Shown here: positions 26,401 through 39,500 of the stretch, piece by piece | Position numbering within the stretch: the stretch's first letter is position 1 | How the letters are laid out: every line of letters begins with the position of its first letter | Source of the DNA: Chrysaora quinquecirrha | Taxonomy: Eukaryota > Cnidaria > Scyphozoa > Semaeostomeae > Pelagiidae | Reading direction: 5' to 3' | Assembly (NCBI GenBank): GCA_014526335.1 | Contig: JACTAT010000059.1 | Location: forward strand, 2,875,312 to 2,939,311 | Length of the DNA stretch: 64,000 nucleotides | Translations under genes and position numbers: made by a program | Notes under the pieces: model-generated | What the model saw: the letters and a program-made list of their open reading frames with translations, nothing else | The model's database searches: none | What the model was told of the DNA's origin: nothing

Positions 26401-27450
26401 TTTCGAGCATATTGGGTCGAATAACGGAGAAAAATTTCCTCAAAAATCGCCAAAATGGTAAGTCTATAGCCTTGCTAAATGGCCAAAAATGGGCTAAAAT
26501 TAGGGGTTTTGAAAACTCGCTTTTTTCTTCATAAATAACTACTAAAACCTATAAAATACCCCCTGAATAGCCTTTAGGGGCTATAGAAAGTATTTTTCGA
26601 GCACATTGGGTCGAAAAACGGAGAAGAAATTTCACTCAAAAAATCGCCAAAATGGTAAGTCTATAGCCTTGCTAAATGGCCAAAAATGGGCTAAAATTAG
26701 GGTTTTGAAAACTCGCTTTTTCTTCATAAATAACTACTAAAACCTATAAAATACCCCCTGAATAGCCTTTAGGGGCTATAGAAAGTATTTTTCGAGAATA
26801 TTGGGTCGAATAACGGAGAAAAAATTTCACTCAAAAAATCGCCAAAATGGTAAGTCTATAGCCTTGCTAAATGGCCAAAATGGGCTAAAATTAGGGTTTT
26901 GAAAACTCGCTTTTTTCTTCATAAATAACTACTAAAACCTATAAAATACCCTCTGAATAGCCTTTAGGGGCTATAGAAAGTATTTTTCGAGCATATTGGG
27001 TCGAATAACGGAGAAAAAATTTCACTCAAAAGATCGCCAAAATGGTAAGTCTATAGCCTTGCTAAATGGCCAAAAATGGGCTAAAATTAGGGGTTTTGAA
27101 AACTCGCTTTTTTCTTCATAAATAACTACTAAAACCTATAAAATACCCCTGAATAGCCTTTAGGGCTATAGAAAGTATTTTCGAGAATATTGGGTCGAAT
27201 AACGGAGAAAAATTTCCCTCAAAAATCGCCAAAATGGTAAGTCTATAGCCTTGCTAAATGGCCAAAATGGGCTAAAATTAGGGTTTTGAAAACTCGCTTT
27301 TTCTTCATAAATAACTACTAAAACCTATAAAATACCCCTGAATAGCCTTTAGGGCTATAGAAAGTATTTTTCGAGAATATTGGGTCGAATAACGGAGAAA
27401 AATTTCCTCAAAAATCGCCAAAATGGTAAGTCTATAGCCTTGCTAAATGG
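23460..27450. repeat. Higher-order duplication in the satellite, offset about 3.1 kb
   Basis: Rare variants recur in the same order about 3,100 bp apart, about 16 units: CGAGCACATTGGGTCGAAAA with GAGAAGAAATTTCAC (23.49 and 26.60 kb), CTCAAAAGATCGCC (23.93 and 27.03 kb), and a four-T GTATTTTCGAGAAT (24.08 and 27.18 kb). Confidence 0.8.
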
Positions 27451-28289
27451 CCAAAAATGGGCTAAAAGTGAAGGTTTTGAAAACTCGCTTTTTTCTTCAT
27501 AAATAACTACTAAAACCTATAAAATTCCCCCTGAATAGCCTTCAGGGGCTATAGAAAGAATTTTTCGAGCATATTGGGTCGAATAACGGAGAAAAATTTC
27601 ACTCAAAAATCGCCAAAATGGTAAGTCTATAGCCTTGCTAAATGGCCAAAATGGGCTAAAATTAGGGTTTTGAAAACTCGCTTTTTCTTCATAAATAACT
27701 ACTAAAACCTATAAAATACCCCTGAATAGCCTTTAGGGGCTATAGAAAGTATTTTTCGAGCATATTGGGTCGAATAACGGAGAAAAAGTTTCCCTCAAAA
27801 AATCGCCAAAATGGTAAGTCTATAGCCTTGCTAAATGGCCAAAAATGGGCTAAAATTAGGGGTTTTGAAAACTCGCTTTTTTCTTCATAAATAACTACTA
27901 AAACCTATAAAATACCCCCTGAATAGCCTTTAGGGGCTATAGAAAGTATTTTTCGAGAATATTGGGTCGAATAACGGAGAAAAAATTTCCCTCAAAAAAT
28001 CGCCAAAATGGTAAGTCTATAGCCTTGCTAAATGGCCAAAAATGGGCTAAAATTAGGGGTTTTGAAAACTCGCTTTTTTCTTCATAAATAACTACTAAAA
28101 CCTATAAAATACCCTCTGAATAGCCTTTAGGGGCTATAGAAAGTATTTTTCGAGCATATTGGGTCGAATAACGGAGAAAAAACTTCCCTCGAAAAATCGC
28201 CAAAATGGTAAGTCTATAGCCTTGCTAAATGGCCAAAAATGGGCTAAAATTAGGGGTTTTGAAAACTCGCTTTTTTCTTCAAAAATAAC

Positions 28290-31030
28290 TACTTGAAGCA
28301 ATCAAATACACCCTGAATAGCCTTTAAGGGCTATAGAAAGTATTTTTCGAGCATATTGGGTCGAATAACGGAGAAAAAATTTCACTCAAAAAATCGCCAA
28401 AATGGTAAGTCTATAGCCTTGCTAAATGGCCAAAAATGGGCTAAAATTAGGGGTTTTGAAAACTCGCTTTTTTCTTCATAAATAACTACTAAAACCTATA
28501 AAATACCCCCTGAATAGCCTTTAGGGGCTATAGAAAGTATTTTTCGAGAATATTGGGTCGAATAACGGAGAAAAAATTTCACTCAAAAAATCGCCAAAAT
28601 GGTAAGTCTATAGCCTTGCTAAATGGCCAAAAATGGGCTAAAATTAGGGTTTTGAAAACTCGCTTTTTCTTCATAAATAACTACTAAAACCTATAAAATA
28701 CCCCCTGAATAGCCTTTAGGGGCTATAGAAAGTATTTTTCGAGAATATTGGGTCGAATAACGGAGAAAAATTTCCCTCAAAAATCGCCAAAATGGTAAGT
28801 CTATAGCCTTGCTAAATGGCCAAAATGGGCTAAAATTAGGGTTTTGAAAACTCGCTTTTTCTTCATAAATAACTACTAAAACCTATAAAATACCCTCTGA
28901 ATAGCCTTTAGGGGCTATAGAAAGTATTTTCGAGCATATTGGGTCGAATAACGGAGAAAAATTTCCTCAAAAATCGCCAAAATGGTAAGTCTATAGCCTT
29001 GCTAAATGGCCAAAATGGGCTAAAATTAGGGTTTTGAAAACTCGCTTTTTCTTCAAAAATAACTACTAAAAGCAATCAAATACACCCTGAATAGCCTTTA
29101 AGGGCTATAGAAAGTATTTTTCGAGCATATTGGGTCGAATAACGGAGAAAAATTTCACTCAAAAATCGCCAAAATGGTAAGTCTATAGCCTTGCTAAATG
29201 GCCAAAAATGGGCTAAAATTAGGGTTTTGAAAACTCGCTTTTTCTTCATAAATAACTACTAAAACCTATAAAATACCCCCTGAATAGCCTTTAGGGGCTA
29301 TAGAAAGTATTTTTCGAGAATATTGGGTCGAATAACGGAGAAAAAATTTCACTCAAAAAATCGCCAAAATGGTAAGTCTATAGCCTTGCTAAATGGCCAA
29401 AAATGGGCTAAAATTAGGGTTTTGAAAACTCGCTTTTTCTTCATAAATAACTACTAAAACCTATAAAATACCCCTGAATAGCCTTTAGGGCTATAGAAAG
29501 TATTTTTCGAGCATATTGGGTCGAATAACGGAGAAAAACTTTCCCTCAAAAATCGCCAAAATGGTAAGTCTATAGCCTTGCTAAATGGCCAAAATTGGGC
29601 TAAAATTAGGGGTTTTGAAAACTCGCTTTTTCTTCATAAATAACTACTAAAACCTATAAAATACCCTCTGAATAGCCTTTAGGGGCTATAGAAAGTATTT
29701 TTTGAGCATATTGGGTCGAATAACGGAGAAAAAACTTCCCTTGAAAAATCGCCAAAATGGTAAGTCTATAGCCTTGCTAAATGGCCAAAAATGGGCTAAA
29801 ATTAGGGGTTTTGAAAACTCGCTTTTTTCTTCAAAAATAACTACTTGAAGCAATCAAATACACCCTGAATAGCCTTTAAGGGCTATAGAAAGTATTTTTC
29901 GAGCATATTGGGTCGAATAACGGAGAAAAAATTTCACTGAAAAAATAGCCAAAATGGTAAGTCTATAGCCTTGCTAAATGGCCAAAAATGGGCTAAAATT
30001 AGGGGTTTTGAAAACTCGCTTTTTTCTTCATAAATAACTACTAAAACCTATAAAATACCCCCTGAATAGCCTTTAGGGGCTATAGAAAGTATTTTTCGAG
30101 AATATTGGGTCGAATAACGGAGAAAAAATTTCACTCAAAAAATCGCCAAAATGGTAAGTCTATAGCCTTGCTAAATGGCCAAAATGGGCTAAAATTAGGG
30201 GTTTTGAAAACTCGCTTTTTCTTCATAAATAACTACTAAAACCTATAAAATACCCTCTGAATAGCCTTTAGGGGCTATAGAAAGTATTTTTCGAGCATAT
30301 TGGGTCGAATAACGGAGAAAAAACTTCCCTCGAAAAATCGCCAAAATGGTAAGTCTATAGCCTTGCTAAATGGCCAAAATGGGCTAAAATTAGGGTTTTG
30401 AAAACTCGCTTTTTCTTCAAAATAACTACTTGAAGCAATCAAATACACCCTGAATAGCCTTTAAGGGCTATAGAAAGTATTTTCGAGAATATTGGGTCGA
30501 ATAACGGAGAAAAATTTCACTCAAAAAAGGCAAATTGGTAAGTCTATAGCCTTGCTAAATGGCCAAAATGGGCTAAAATTAGGGTTTTGAAAACTCGCTT
30601 TTTTCTTCATAAATAACTACTAAAACCTATAAAATACCCCTGAATAGCCTTTAGGGGCTATAGAAAGTATTTTTCGAGGATATTGGGTCGAATAACGGAG
30701 AAAAATTTCACTCAAAAATAGCCAAAATGGTAAGTCTATAGCCTTGCTAAATGGCCAAAATGGGCTAAAATTAGGGTTTTGAAAACTCGCTTTTTCTTCA
30801 TAAATAACTACTAAAACCTATAAAATACCCTCTGAATAGCCTTTAGGGGCTATAGAAAGTATTTTTCGAGCATATTGGGTCGAATAACGGAGAAAAAACT
30901 TCCCTCGAAAAATCGCCAAAATGGTAAGTCTATAGCCTTGCTAAATGGCCAAAAATGGGCTAAAATTAGGGGTTTTGAAAACTCGCTTTTTTCTTCAAAA
31001 ATAACTACTTGAAGCAATCAAATACACCCT
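28290..31030. repeat. Short-period higher-order pattern in the satellite (every 3-4 units)
   Basis: The variant CAATCAAATACACCCTG replaces the usual CTATAAAATACCCCCTG at 28299, 29073, 29851, 30436 and 31015. Spacings are 774, 778, 585 and 579 bp, that is 4, 4, 3 and 3 units. Confidence 0.85.
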
Positions 31031-33549
31031 GAATAGCCTTTAAGGGCTATAGAAAGTATTTTTCGAGAATATTGGGTCGAATAACGGAGAAAAAATTTCA
31101 CTCAAAAAAGGCAAATTGGTAAGTCTATAGCCTTGCTAAATGGCCAAAAATGGGCTAAAATTAGGGTTTTTGAAAAATCGCTTTTTTTCTTCATAAATAA
31201 CTACTAAAACCTATAAAATACCCTCTGAATAGCCTTTAGGGGCTATAGAAAGTATTTTTCGAGCATATTGGGTCGAATAACGGAGAAAAAACTTCCCTCG
31301 AAAAATCGCCAAAATGGTAAGTCTATAGCCTTGCTAAATGGCCAAAAATGGGCTAAAATTAGGGGTTTTGAAAACTCGCTTTTTCTTCATAAATAACTAC
31401 TAAAACCTATAAAATACCCCCTGAATAGCCTTTAAGGGCTATAGAAAGTATTTTTCGAGCATATTGGGTCGAATAACGGAGAAAAAATTTCACTCAAAAA
31501 ATAGCCAAAATGGTAAGTCTATAGCCTTGCTAAATGGCCAAAATGGGCTAAAATTAGGGGTTTTGAAAACTCGCTTTTTCTTTAAAATAACTACTAAAAC
31601 CTATAAAATACCCCTGAATAGCCTTTTGGGGCTATAGAAAGTATTTTTCGAGAATATTGGGTCGAATAACGGAGAAAAATTTCACTCAAAAATCGCCAAA
31701 ATGGTAAGTCTATAGCCTTGCTAAATGGCCAAAATGGGCTAAAATTAGGGTTTTGAAAACTCGCTTTTTCTTCATAAATAACTACTAAAACCTATAAAAT
31801 ACCCTCTGAATAGCCTTTAGGGGCTATAGAAAGCATTTTTCGAGCATATTGGGTCGAATAACGGAGAAAAAACTTCCCTCGAAAAATCGCCAAAATGGTA
31901 AGTCTATAGCCTTGCTAAATGGCCAAAAATGGGCTAAAATTAGGGATTTTGAAAACTCGCCTTTTTCTTCATAAATAACTACTAAAACCTATAAAATACC
32001 CCCTGAAAAGCCTTTAAGGGCTATAGAAAGTATTTTTCGAGCATATTGGGTCGAATAACGGAGAAAAAATTTCACTCAAAAAATAGCCAAAATGGTAAGT
32101 CTATAGCCTTGCTAAATGGCCAAAAATGGGCTAAAATTAGGGATTTTGAAAACTCGCCTTTTTCTTCATAAATAACTACTAAAACCTATAAAATACCCCT
32201 TGAAAAGCCTTTAAGGGCTATGGAAAGTATTTTTCGAGCATATTGGGTCGAATAACGGAGAAAAAATTGCACTCAAAAAATCGCCAAAATGGTAAGTCTA
32301 TAGCCTTGCTAAATGGCCAAAAGTGGGCTAAAATTAGGGGTTTTGAAAACTCGCTTTTTCTTCATAAATAACTACTAAAACCTATAAAGTACCCTCTAAA
32401 TAGCCTTTAGGGGCTATAGAAAGTATTTTTCGAGCATATTGGGTCGAATAACGGAGAAAAAATTGCACTCAAAAAATCGCCAAAATGGTAAGTCTATAGC
32501 CTTGCTAAATGGCCAAAAGTGGGCTAAAATTAGGGGTTTTGAAAACTCGCTTTTTTCTTCATAAATAACTACTAAAACCTATTAAATACCCCCTGAATAG
32601 CCTTTAGGGGCTATAGAAAGTATTTTTCGAGAATATTGGGTCGAATAACGGAGAAAAAATTTCACTCAAAAAATCGCCAAAATGGTAAGTCTATAGCCTT
32701 GCTAAATGGCCAAAAGTGGGCTAAAATTAGGGGTTTTGAAAACTCGCTTTTTTCTTCATAAATAACCACTAAAACCTATAAAATACCCTCTAAATAGCCC
32801 TTAGGGGCTATAGAAAGAATTTTTCGAGCATATTGGGTCGAATAACGGAGAAAAAATTGCACTCAAAAAATCGCCAAAATGGTAAGTCTATAGCCTTGCT
32901 AAATGGCCAAAAGTGGGCTAAAATTAGGGGTTTTGAAAACTCGCTTTTTCTTCATAAATAACTACTAAAACCTATAAAATACCCCTGAATAGCCTTTAGG
33001 GCTATAGAAAGTATTTTTCGAGAATATTGGGTCGAATAACGGAGAAAAATTTCACTCAAAAAATCGCCAAAATGGTAAGTCTATAGCCTTGCTAAATGGC
33101 CAAAAGTGGGCTAAAATTAGGGGTTTTGAAAACTCGCTTTTTTCTTCATAAATAACTACTAAAACCTATAAAATAAAAACGAAAACTCGCTTTAGGGGCT
33201 ATAGAAAGTATTTTTCGAGAATATTGGGTCGAATAACGGAGAAAAAATTTCACTCAAAAAATCGCCAAAATGGTAAGTCTATAGCCTTGCTAAATGGCCA
33301 AAAATGGGCTAAAATTAGGGGTTTTGAAAACTCGCTCTTTTCTTCAAAAATAACTACTTGAAGCAATCAAATACACCCTGAATAGCCTTTAGGGGCTATA
33401 GAAAGTATTTTCCGAGCATATTGGGTCGAATAACGGAGAAAAAACTTCCCTCAAAAAATCGCCAAAATGGTAAGTCTATAGCCTTGCTAAATTGCCAAAA
33501 ATGGGCTAAAATTAGGGGTTTTGAAAACTCGCTTTTTCTTCAAAAATAA

Positions 33550-36500
33550 CTACTTAAAGCAATCAAATACACCCTGAATAGGCATTAGGGGCTATAGAAA
33601 GTATTTTTTGAGCATATTGGGTCGAATAACGGAGAAAAAAATTCCTTCCAAAAATCGCCAAAATGGTAAGTCTATAGCCTTGCTAAATGGCCAAAAATGG
33701 GCTAAAATTAGAGATTTTGAAAACTGGCTTTTATCTTCATAAATAACTACTAAAACCTATAAAATACCCCCTGAATAGCCTTTAGGGGCTATAGAAAGTA
33801 TTTGTTGAGCATATTGGGTCGAATAACGGAGAAAAAAATTCCTTCAAAAAATCGCCAAAATGGTAAGTCTATAGCCTTGCTAAATGGCCAAAAATGGGCT
33901 AAAATTAGAGGTTTTGAAAACTGGCTTTTATCTTCATAAATAACTACTAAAACCTATGAAATACCCCCTGAATAGCCTTTAGGGGCTATAGAAAGTATTT
34001 TTTGAGCATATTGGGTCGAATAACGGAGAAAAAAATTCCTTCAAAAAATCGCCAAAATGGTAAGTCTATAGCCTTGCTAAATGGCCAAAAATGGGCTAAA
34101 ATTAGGGGTTTTGAAAACTCGCTTTTTTCTTTAAAAATAACTACTAAAACCTATAAAATACCCCTGAATAGCCTTTGGGGCTATAGACAGTATTTTTCGA
34201 GAATATTGGGTCGAATAACGGAGAAAAAATTTCACTCAAAAAATCGCCAAAATGGTAAGTCTATAGCCTTGCTAAATGGTCAAAAATGGACTAAAATTAG
34301 GGATTTTGAAAACTTGCTTTTTTCTTCATATATAACTACTAAAACCTATAAAATTCCCCCTGAATAGCCTTTAGGGGCTATAGAAAGTATTTTTCGAGCA
34401 TATTGGGTCGAATAACGGAGAAAAAAATTCCCTCAAAAAATCGCCAAAATGGTAAGTCTATAGCCTTGCTAAATGGCCAAAAATGGGCTAAAATTGAAAG
34501 TTTTGAAAACTCGCTTTTATCTTCATAAATAACTACTAAAACCTATGAAATACCCCCTGAATAGCCTTTAGGGGCTATAGAAAGTATTTTTCGAGCATAT
34601 TGGGTCGAATAACGGAGAAAAAGATTCCCTCAAAAGATTGCCAAAATGGTAAGTCTATAGCCTTGCTAAATGGCCAAAAGTGGGCTAAAATTAGGGGTTT
34701 TGAAAACTCGCTTTTTTCTTCAAAAATAACTACTAAAACCTATAAAATACCCCCTGAATAGCCTTTAGGGGCTATAGAAAGTATTTTTCGAGAATATTTG
34801 GTCGAATAACGGAGAAAAAAATTCCCTCAAAAAATCGCCAAAATGGTAAGTCTATAGCCTTGCTAAATGGCCAAAAATGGGCTAAAATTGAAAGTTTTGA
34901 AAACTCGCTTTTATCTTCATAAATAACTACTAAAACCTATGAAATACCCCCTGAATAGCCTTTAGGGGCTATAGAAAGTATTTTTCGAGCATATTGGGTC
35001 GAATAACGGAGAAAAAGATTCCCTCAAAAGATTGCCAAAATGGTAAGTCTATAGCCTTGCTAAATGGCCAAAAGTGGGCTAAAATTAGGGGTTTTGAAAA
35101 CTCGCTTTTTCTTCAAAATAACTACTAAAACCTATAAAATACCCCCTGAATAGCCTTTAGGGGCTATAGAAAGTATTTTTCGAGAATATTTGGTCGAATA
35201 ACGGAGAAAAAATTTCCCTCAAAAAATCGCCAAAATTGTAAGTCTATAGCCTTGCTAAATGGCCAAAAATGGGCTAAAATAAGGGGTTTTGAAAACTCGC
35301 TTTTTTCTTCAAAAATAACTACTAAAAGCTATAAAATACCCCCTGAATAGCCTTTAGGGGCTATAGAAAGTATTTTTCGAGAATATTTGGTCCAATAACG
35401 GAGAAAAAATTTCCCTCAAAAAATCGCCAAAATTGTAAGTCTATAGCCTTGCTGAATTGCCAAAAATGGGCTAAAATTAGGGGTTTTGAAAACTCGCTTT
35501 TTTCTTTAAAAATAACTACTAAAAGCTATAAAATGCCCCCTGAATAGCCTTTAGGGGCTATAGAAAGTATTTTTCGAGCATATTTGGTCGAAAAACGGAG
35601 AAAAAATTTCCCTCAAAAAATCGCCAAAAAGGTAAGTCTATAGCCTTGCTAAATGGTCAAAAATGGACTAAAATTAGGGATTTTGAAAACTTGCTTTTTT
35701 CTTCATATATAACTACTAAAACCTATAAAATTCCCCTGAATAGCCTTTAGGGGCTATAGAAAGTATTTTCGAGCATATTGGGTCGAATAACGGAGAAAAA
35801 ATTTCCTCAAAAAATCGCCAAAATGGTAAGTCTATAGCCTTGCTAAATGGCCAAAATGGGCTAAAATTGAAAGTTTTGAAAACTCGCTTTTATCTTCATA
35901 AATAACTACTAAAACCTATAAAATACCCCTGAATAGCCTTTAGGGCTATAGAAAGTATTTTTCGAGCATATTGGGTCGAATAACGGAGAAAAATTTCCCT
36001 CAAAAATCGCCAAAATGGTAAGTCTATAGCCTTGCTAAATGGCCAAAAGTGGGCTAAAATTAGGGGTTTTGAAAACTCGCTTCTTTCTTCAAAAATAACT
36101 ACTAAAAGATATAAAATACCCCCTGAATAGCCTTTAGGGGCTATAGAAAATATTTTTCGAGCATATTGGGTCGAATAACGGAGAAAAAGTTTCCCTCAAA
36201 AAATCGCCAAAATTGTAAATCTATAGCCTTCCTAAATGGCCAAAAGTGGGCTAAAATAAGGGGCTTTGAAAACTCGCTTTTTTCTTCAAAAATAACTACT
36301 AAAACCTATAAAATACTCCCTGAATAGCCTTTAGGGGCTATAGAAAGTATTTTTCGAGCATATTGGGTCGAATAACGGAGAAAAAATTTCACTCAAAAAA
36401 TCGCCAAAATGGTAAGTCTATAGCCTTGCTAAATGGCCAAAAGTGGGCTAAAATTAGGGATTTTGAAAACTCGCTTTTTTCTTCAAAAATAACTACTAAA

Positions 36501-39500
36501 AGCTATACAATACCACCTGAATAGCCTTTAGGGGCTATAGTTAGTATTTTTCGAGAATATTTGGTCCAATAACGGAGAAAAAATTTCCCTCAAAAAATCG
36601 CCAAAATGGTAAGTCTATAGCCTTGCTAAATTGCCAAAAATGGGCTAAAATTAGGGGTTTTGAAAACTCGCTTTTTTCTTTAAAAATAACTACTAAAACC
36701 TATAAAATACCCCCTGAATAGCCTTTGAGGGCTATAGAAAGTATTTTTCGAGAATATTGGGTCGAATAACGGAGAAAAATTTCACTCAAAAATCGCCAAA
36801 ATGGTACGTCTATAGCCTTGCTAAATGGTCAAAATGGGCTAAAATTAAGGATTTTGAAAACTCGCTTTTTCTTCATAAATAACTACTAAAACCTATAAAA
36901 TTCCCCTGAATAGCCTTTAGGGGCTATAGAAAGTATTTTTCGAGCATATTGGGTCGAATAACGGAGAAAACAATTCCTCAAAAATCGCCAAAATGGTAAG
37001 TCTATAGCCTTGCTAAATGGCCAAAATGGGCTAAAATTAGGGTTTTGAAAACTCGCTTTTATCTTCATAAATAACTACTAAAACCTATAAAATACCCCCC
37101 TGAATAGCCTTTAGGGGCTATAGAAAGTATTTTTCGAGCATATTGGGTCGAATAACGGAGAAAAACTTCCCTCAAAAAATTGCCAAAATGGTAAGTCTAT
37201 AGCCTTGATAAATGGCCAAAAATGGGCTAAAATTAGGGGTTTTGAAAACTCGCTTTTTTCTTTAAAAATAACTACTTAAAGCAATCAAATACACCCTGAA
37301 TAGGCATTAGGGGCTATAGAAAGTATTTTTTGAGCATATTGGGTCGAATAACGGAGAAAAAATTCCTTCAAAAATCGCCAAAATGGTAAGTCTATAGCCT
37401 TGCTAAATGGCCAAAAATGGGCTAAAATTAGAGGTTTTGAAAACTGGCTTTTATCTTCATAAATAACTACTAAAACCTATAAAATACCCCCTGAATAGCC
37501 TTTAGGGGCTATAGAAAGTATTTGTTGAGCATATTGGGTCGAATAACGGAGAAAAAAATTCCTTCAAAAAATCGCCAAAATGGTAAGTCTATAGCCTTGC
37601 TAAATGGCCAAAAATGGGCTAAAATTAGAGGTTTTGAAAACTGGCTTTTATCTTCATAAATAACTACTAAAACCTATGAAATACCCCCTGAATAGCCTTT
37701 AGGGGCTATAGAAAGTATTTTTTGAGCATATTGGGTCGAATAACGGAGAAAAAAATTCCTTCAAAAAATCGCCAAAATGGTAAGTCTATAGCCTTGCTAA
37801 ATGGCCAAAAATGGGCTAAAATTAGGGGTTTTGAAAACTCGCTTTTTTCTTTAAAAATAACTACTAAAACCTATAAAATACCCCCTGAATAGCCTTTGGG
37901 GGCTATAGACAGTATTTTTCGAGAATATTGGGTCGAATAACGGAGAAAAAATTTCACTCAAAAAATCGCCAAAATGGTAAGTCTATAGCCTTGCTAAATG
38001 GTCAAAAATGGACTAAAATTAGGGATTTTGAAAACTTGCTTTTTTCTTCATATATAACTACTAAAACCTATAAAATTCCCCCTGAATAGCCTTTAGGGGC
38101 TATAGAAAGAATTTTTCGAGCATATTGGGTCGAATAACGGAGAAAAAAATTCCCTCAAAAAATCGCCAAAATGGTAAGTCTATAGCCTTGCTAAATGGCC
38201 AAAAGTGGGCTAAAATTAGGGGTTTTGAAAACTCGCTTCTTTCTTCAAAAATAACTACTAAAAGATATAAAATACCCCCTGAATAGCCTTTAGGGGCTAT
38301 AGAAAGTATTTTTCGAGCATATTGGGTCGAATAACGGAGAAAAAGTTTCCCTCAAAAAATCGCCAAAATTGTAAATCTATAGCCTTGCTAAATGGCCAAA
38401 AATGGGCTAAAATTAGTGGTTTTGAAAACTCGCTTTTTTCTTTAAAAATAACTACTAAAACCTATAAAATACCCCCTGAATAGCCTTTTGGGGCTATAGA
38501 AAGTATTTTACGAGAATATTGGGTCGAATAACGGAGAAAAAATTTCACTCAAAAAATCGCCAAAATGGTAAGTCTATAGCCTTGCTAAATGGTCAAAAAT
38601 GGGCTAAAATTAGGGGTTTTGAAAACTCGCTTTTTTCTTCATAAATAACTACTAAAACCTATAAAATTCCCCCTGAATAGCCTTTAGGGGCTATAGAAAG
38701 TATTTTTCGAGCATATTGGGTCGAATAACGGAGAAAAAAATTCCCTCAAAAAATCGCCAAAATGGTAAGTCTATAGCCTTGCTAAATGGCCAAAAATGGG
38801 CTAAAATTGAAGGTTTTGAAAACTCGCTTTTATCTTCATAAATAACTACTAAAACCTATGAAATACCCCCTGAATAGCCTTTAGGGGCTATAGAAAGTAT
38901 TTTTCGAGCATATTGGGTCGAATAACGGAGAAAAAGATTCCCTAAAAAAATCGCCAAAATGGTAAGTCTATAGCCTTGCTAAATGGTCAAAAATGGGCTA
39001 AAATTAGGGATTTTGAAAACTCGCTTTTTTCTTCATAAATAACTACTAAAACCTATAAAATTCCCCCTGAATAGCCTTTAGGGGCTATAGAAAGTATTCT
39101 TCGAGAATATTGGGTCGAATAACGGAGAAAAAATTTCACTCAAAAAATCGCCAAAATGGTAAGTGGCAAAAAATGGGCTAAAATTGAAGGTTTTGAAAAC
39201 TCGCTTTTATCTTCATAAATAACTACTAAAACCTATGAAATACCCCCTGAATAGCCTTTAGGGGCTATAGAAAGTATTTTTCGAGCATATATGGTCGAAT
39301 AACGGAGAAAAAGATTCCCTCAAAAGATCGCAAAAATGGTAAGTCTATAGCCTTCCTAAATGGCCAAAAGTGGGCTAAAATAAGGGGCTTTGAAAACTCG
39401 CTTTTTTCTTCAAAAATAACTACTAAAACCTATAAAATACTCCCTGAATAGCCTTTAGGGGCTATAGAAAGTATTTTTCGAGCATATTGGGTCGAATAAC

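Noticed and set aside
34002..34367. 121-codon frame spanning two satellite units
   Set aside because: Repeat-derived; it exists only where run lengths happen to keep the frame open.
18754..37068. Repeated small frames of about 60 codons in the satellite
   Set aside because: They are the same satellite text in different units, broken by the unit's own stops, with lengths that shift with homopolymers.
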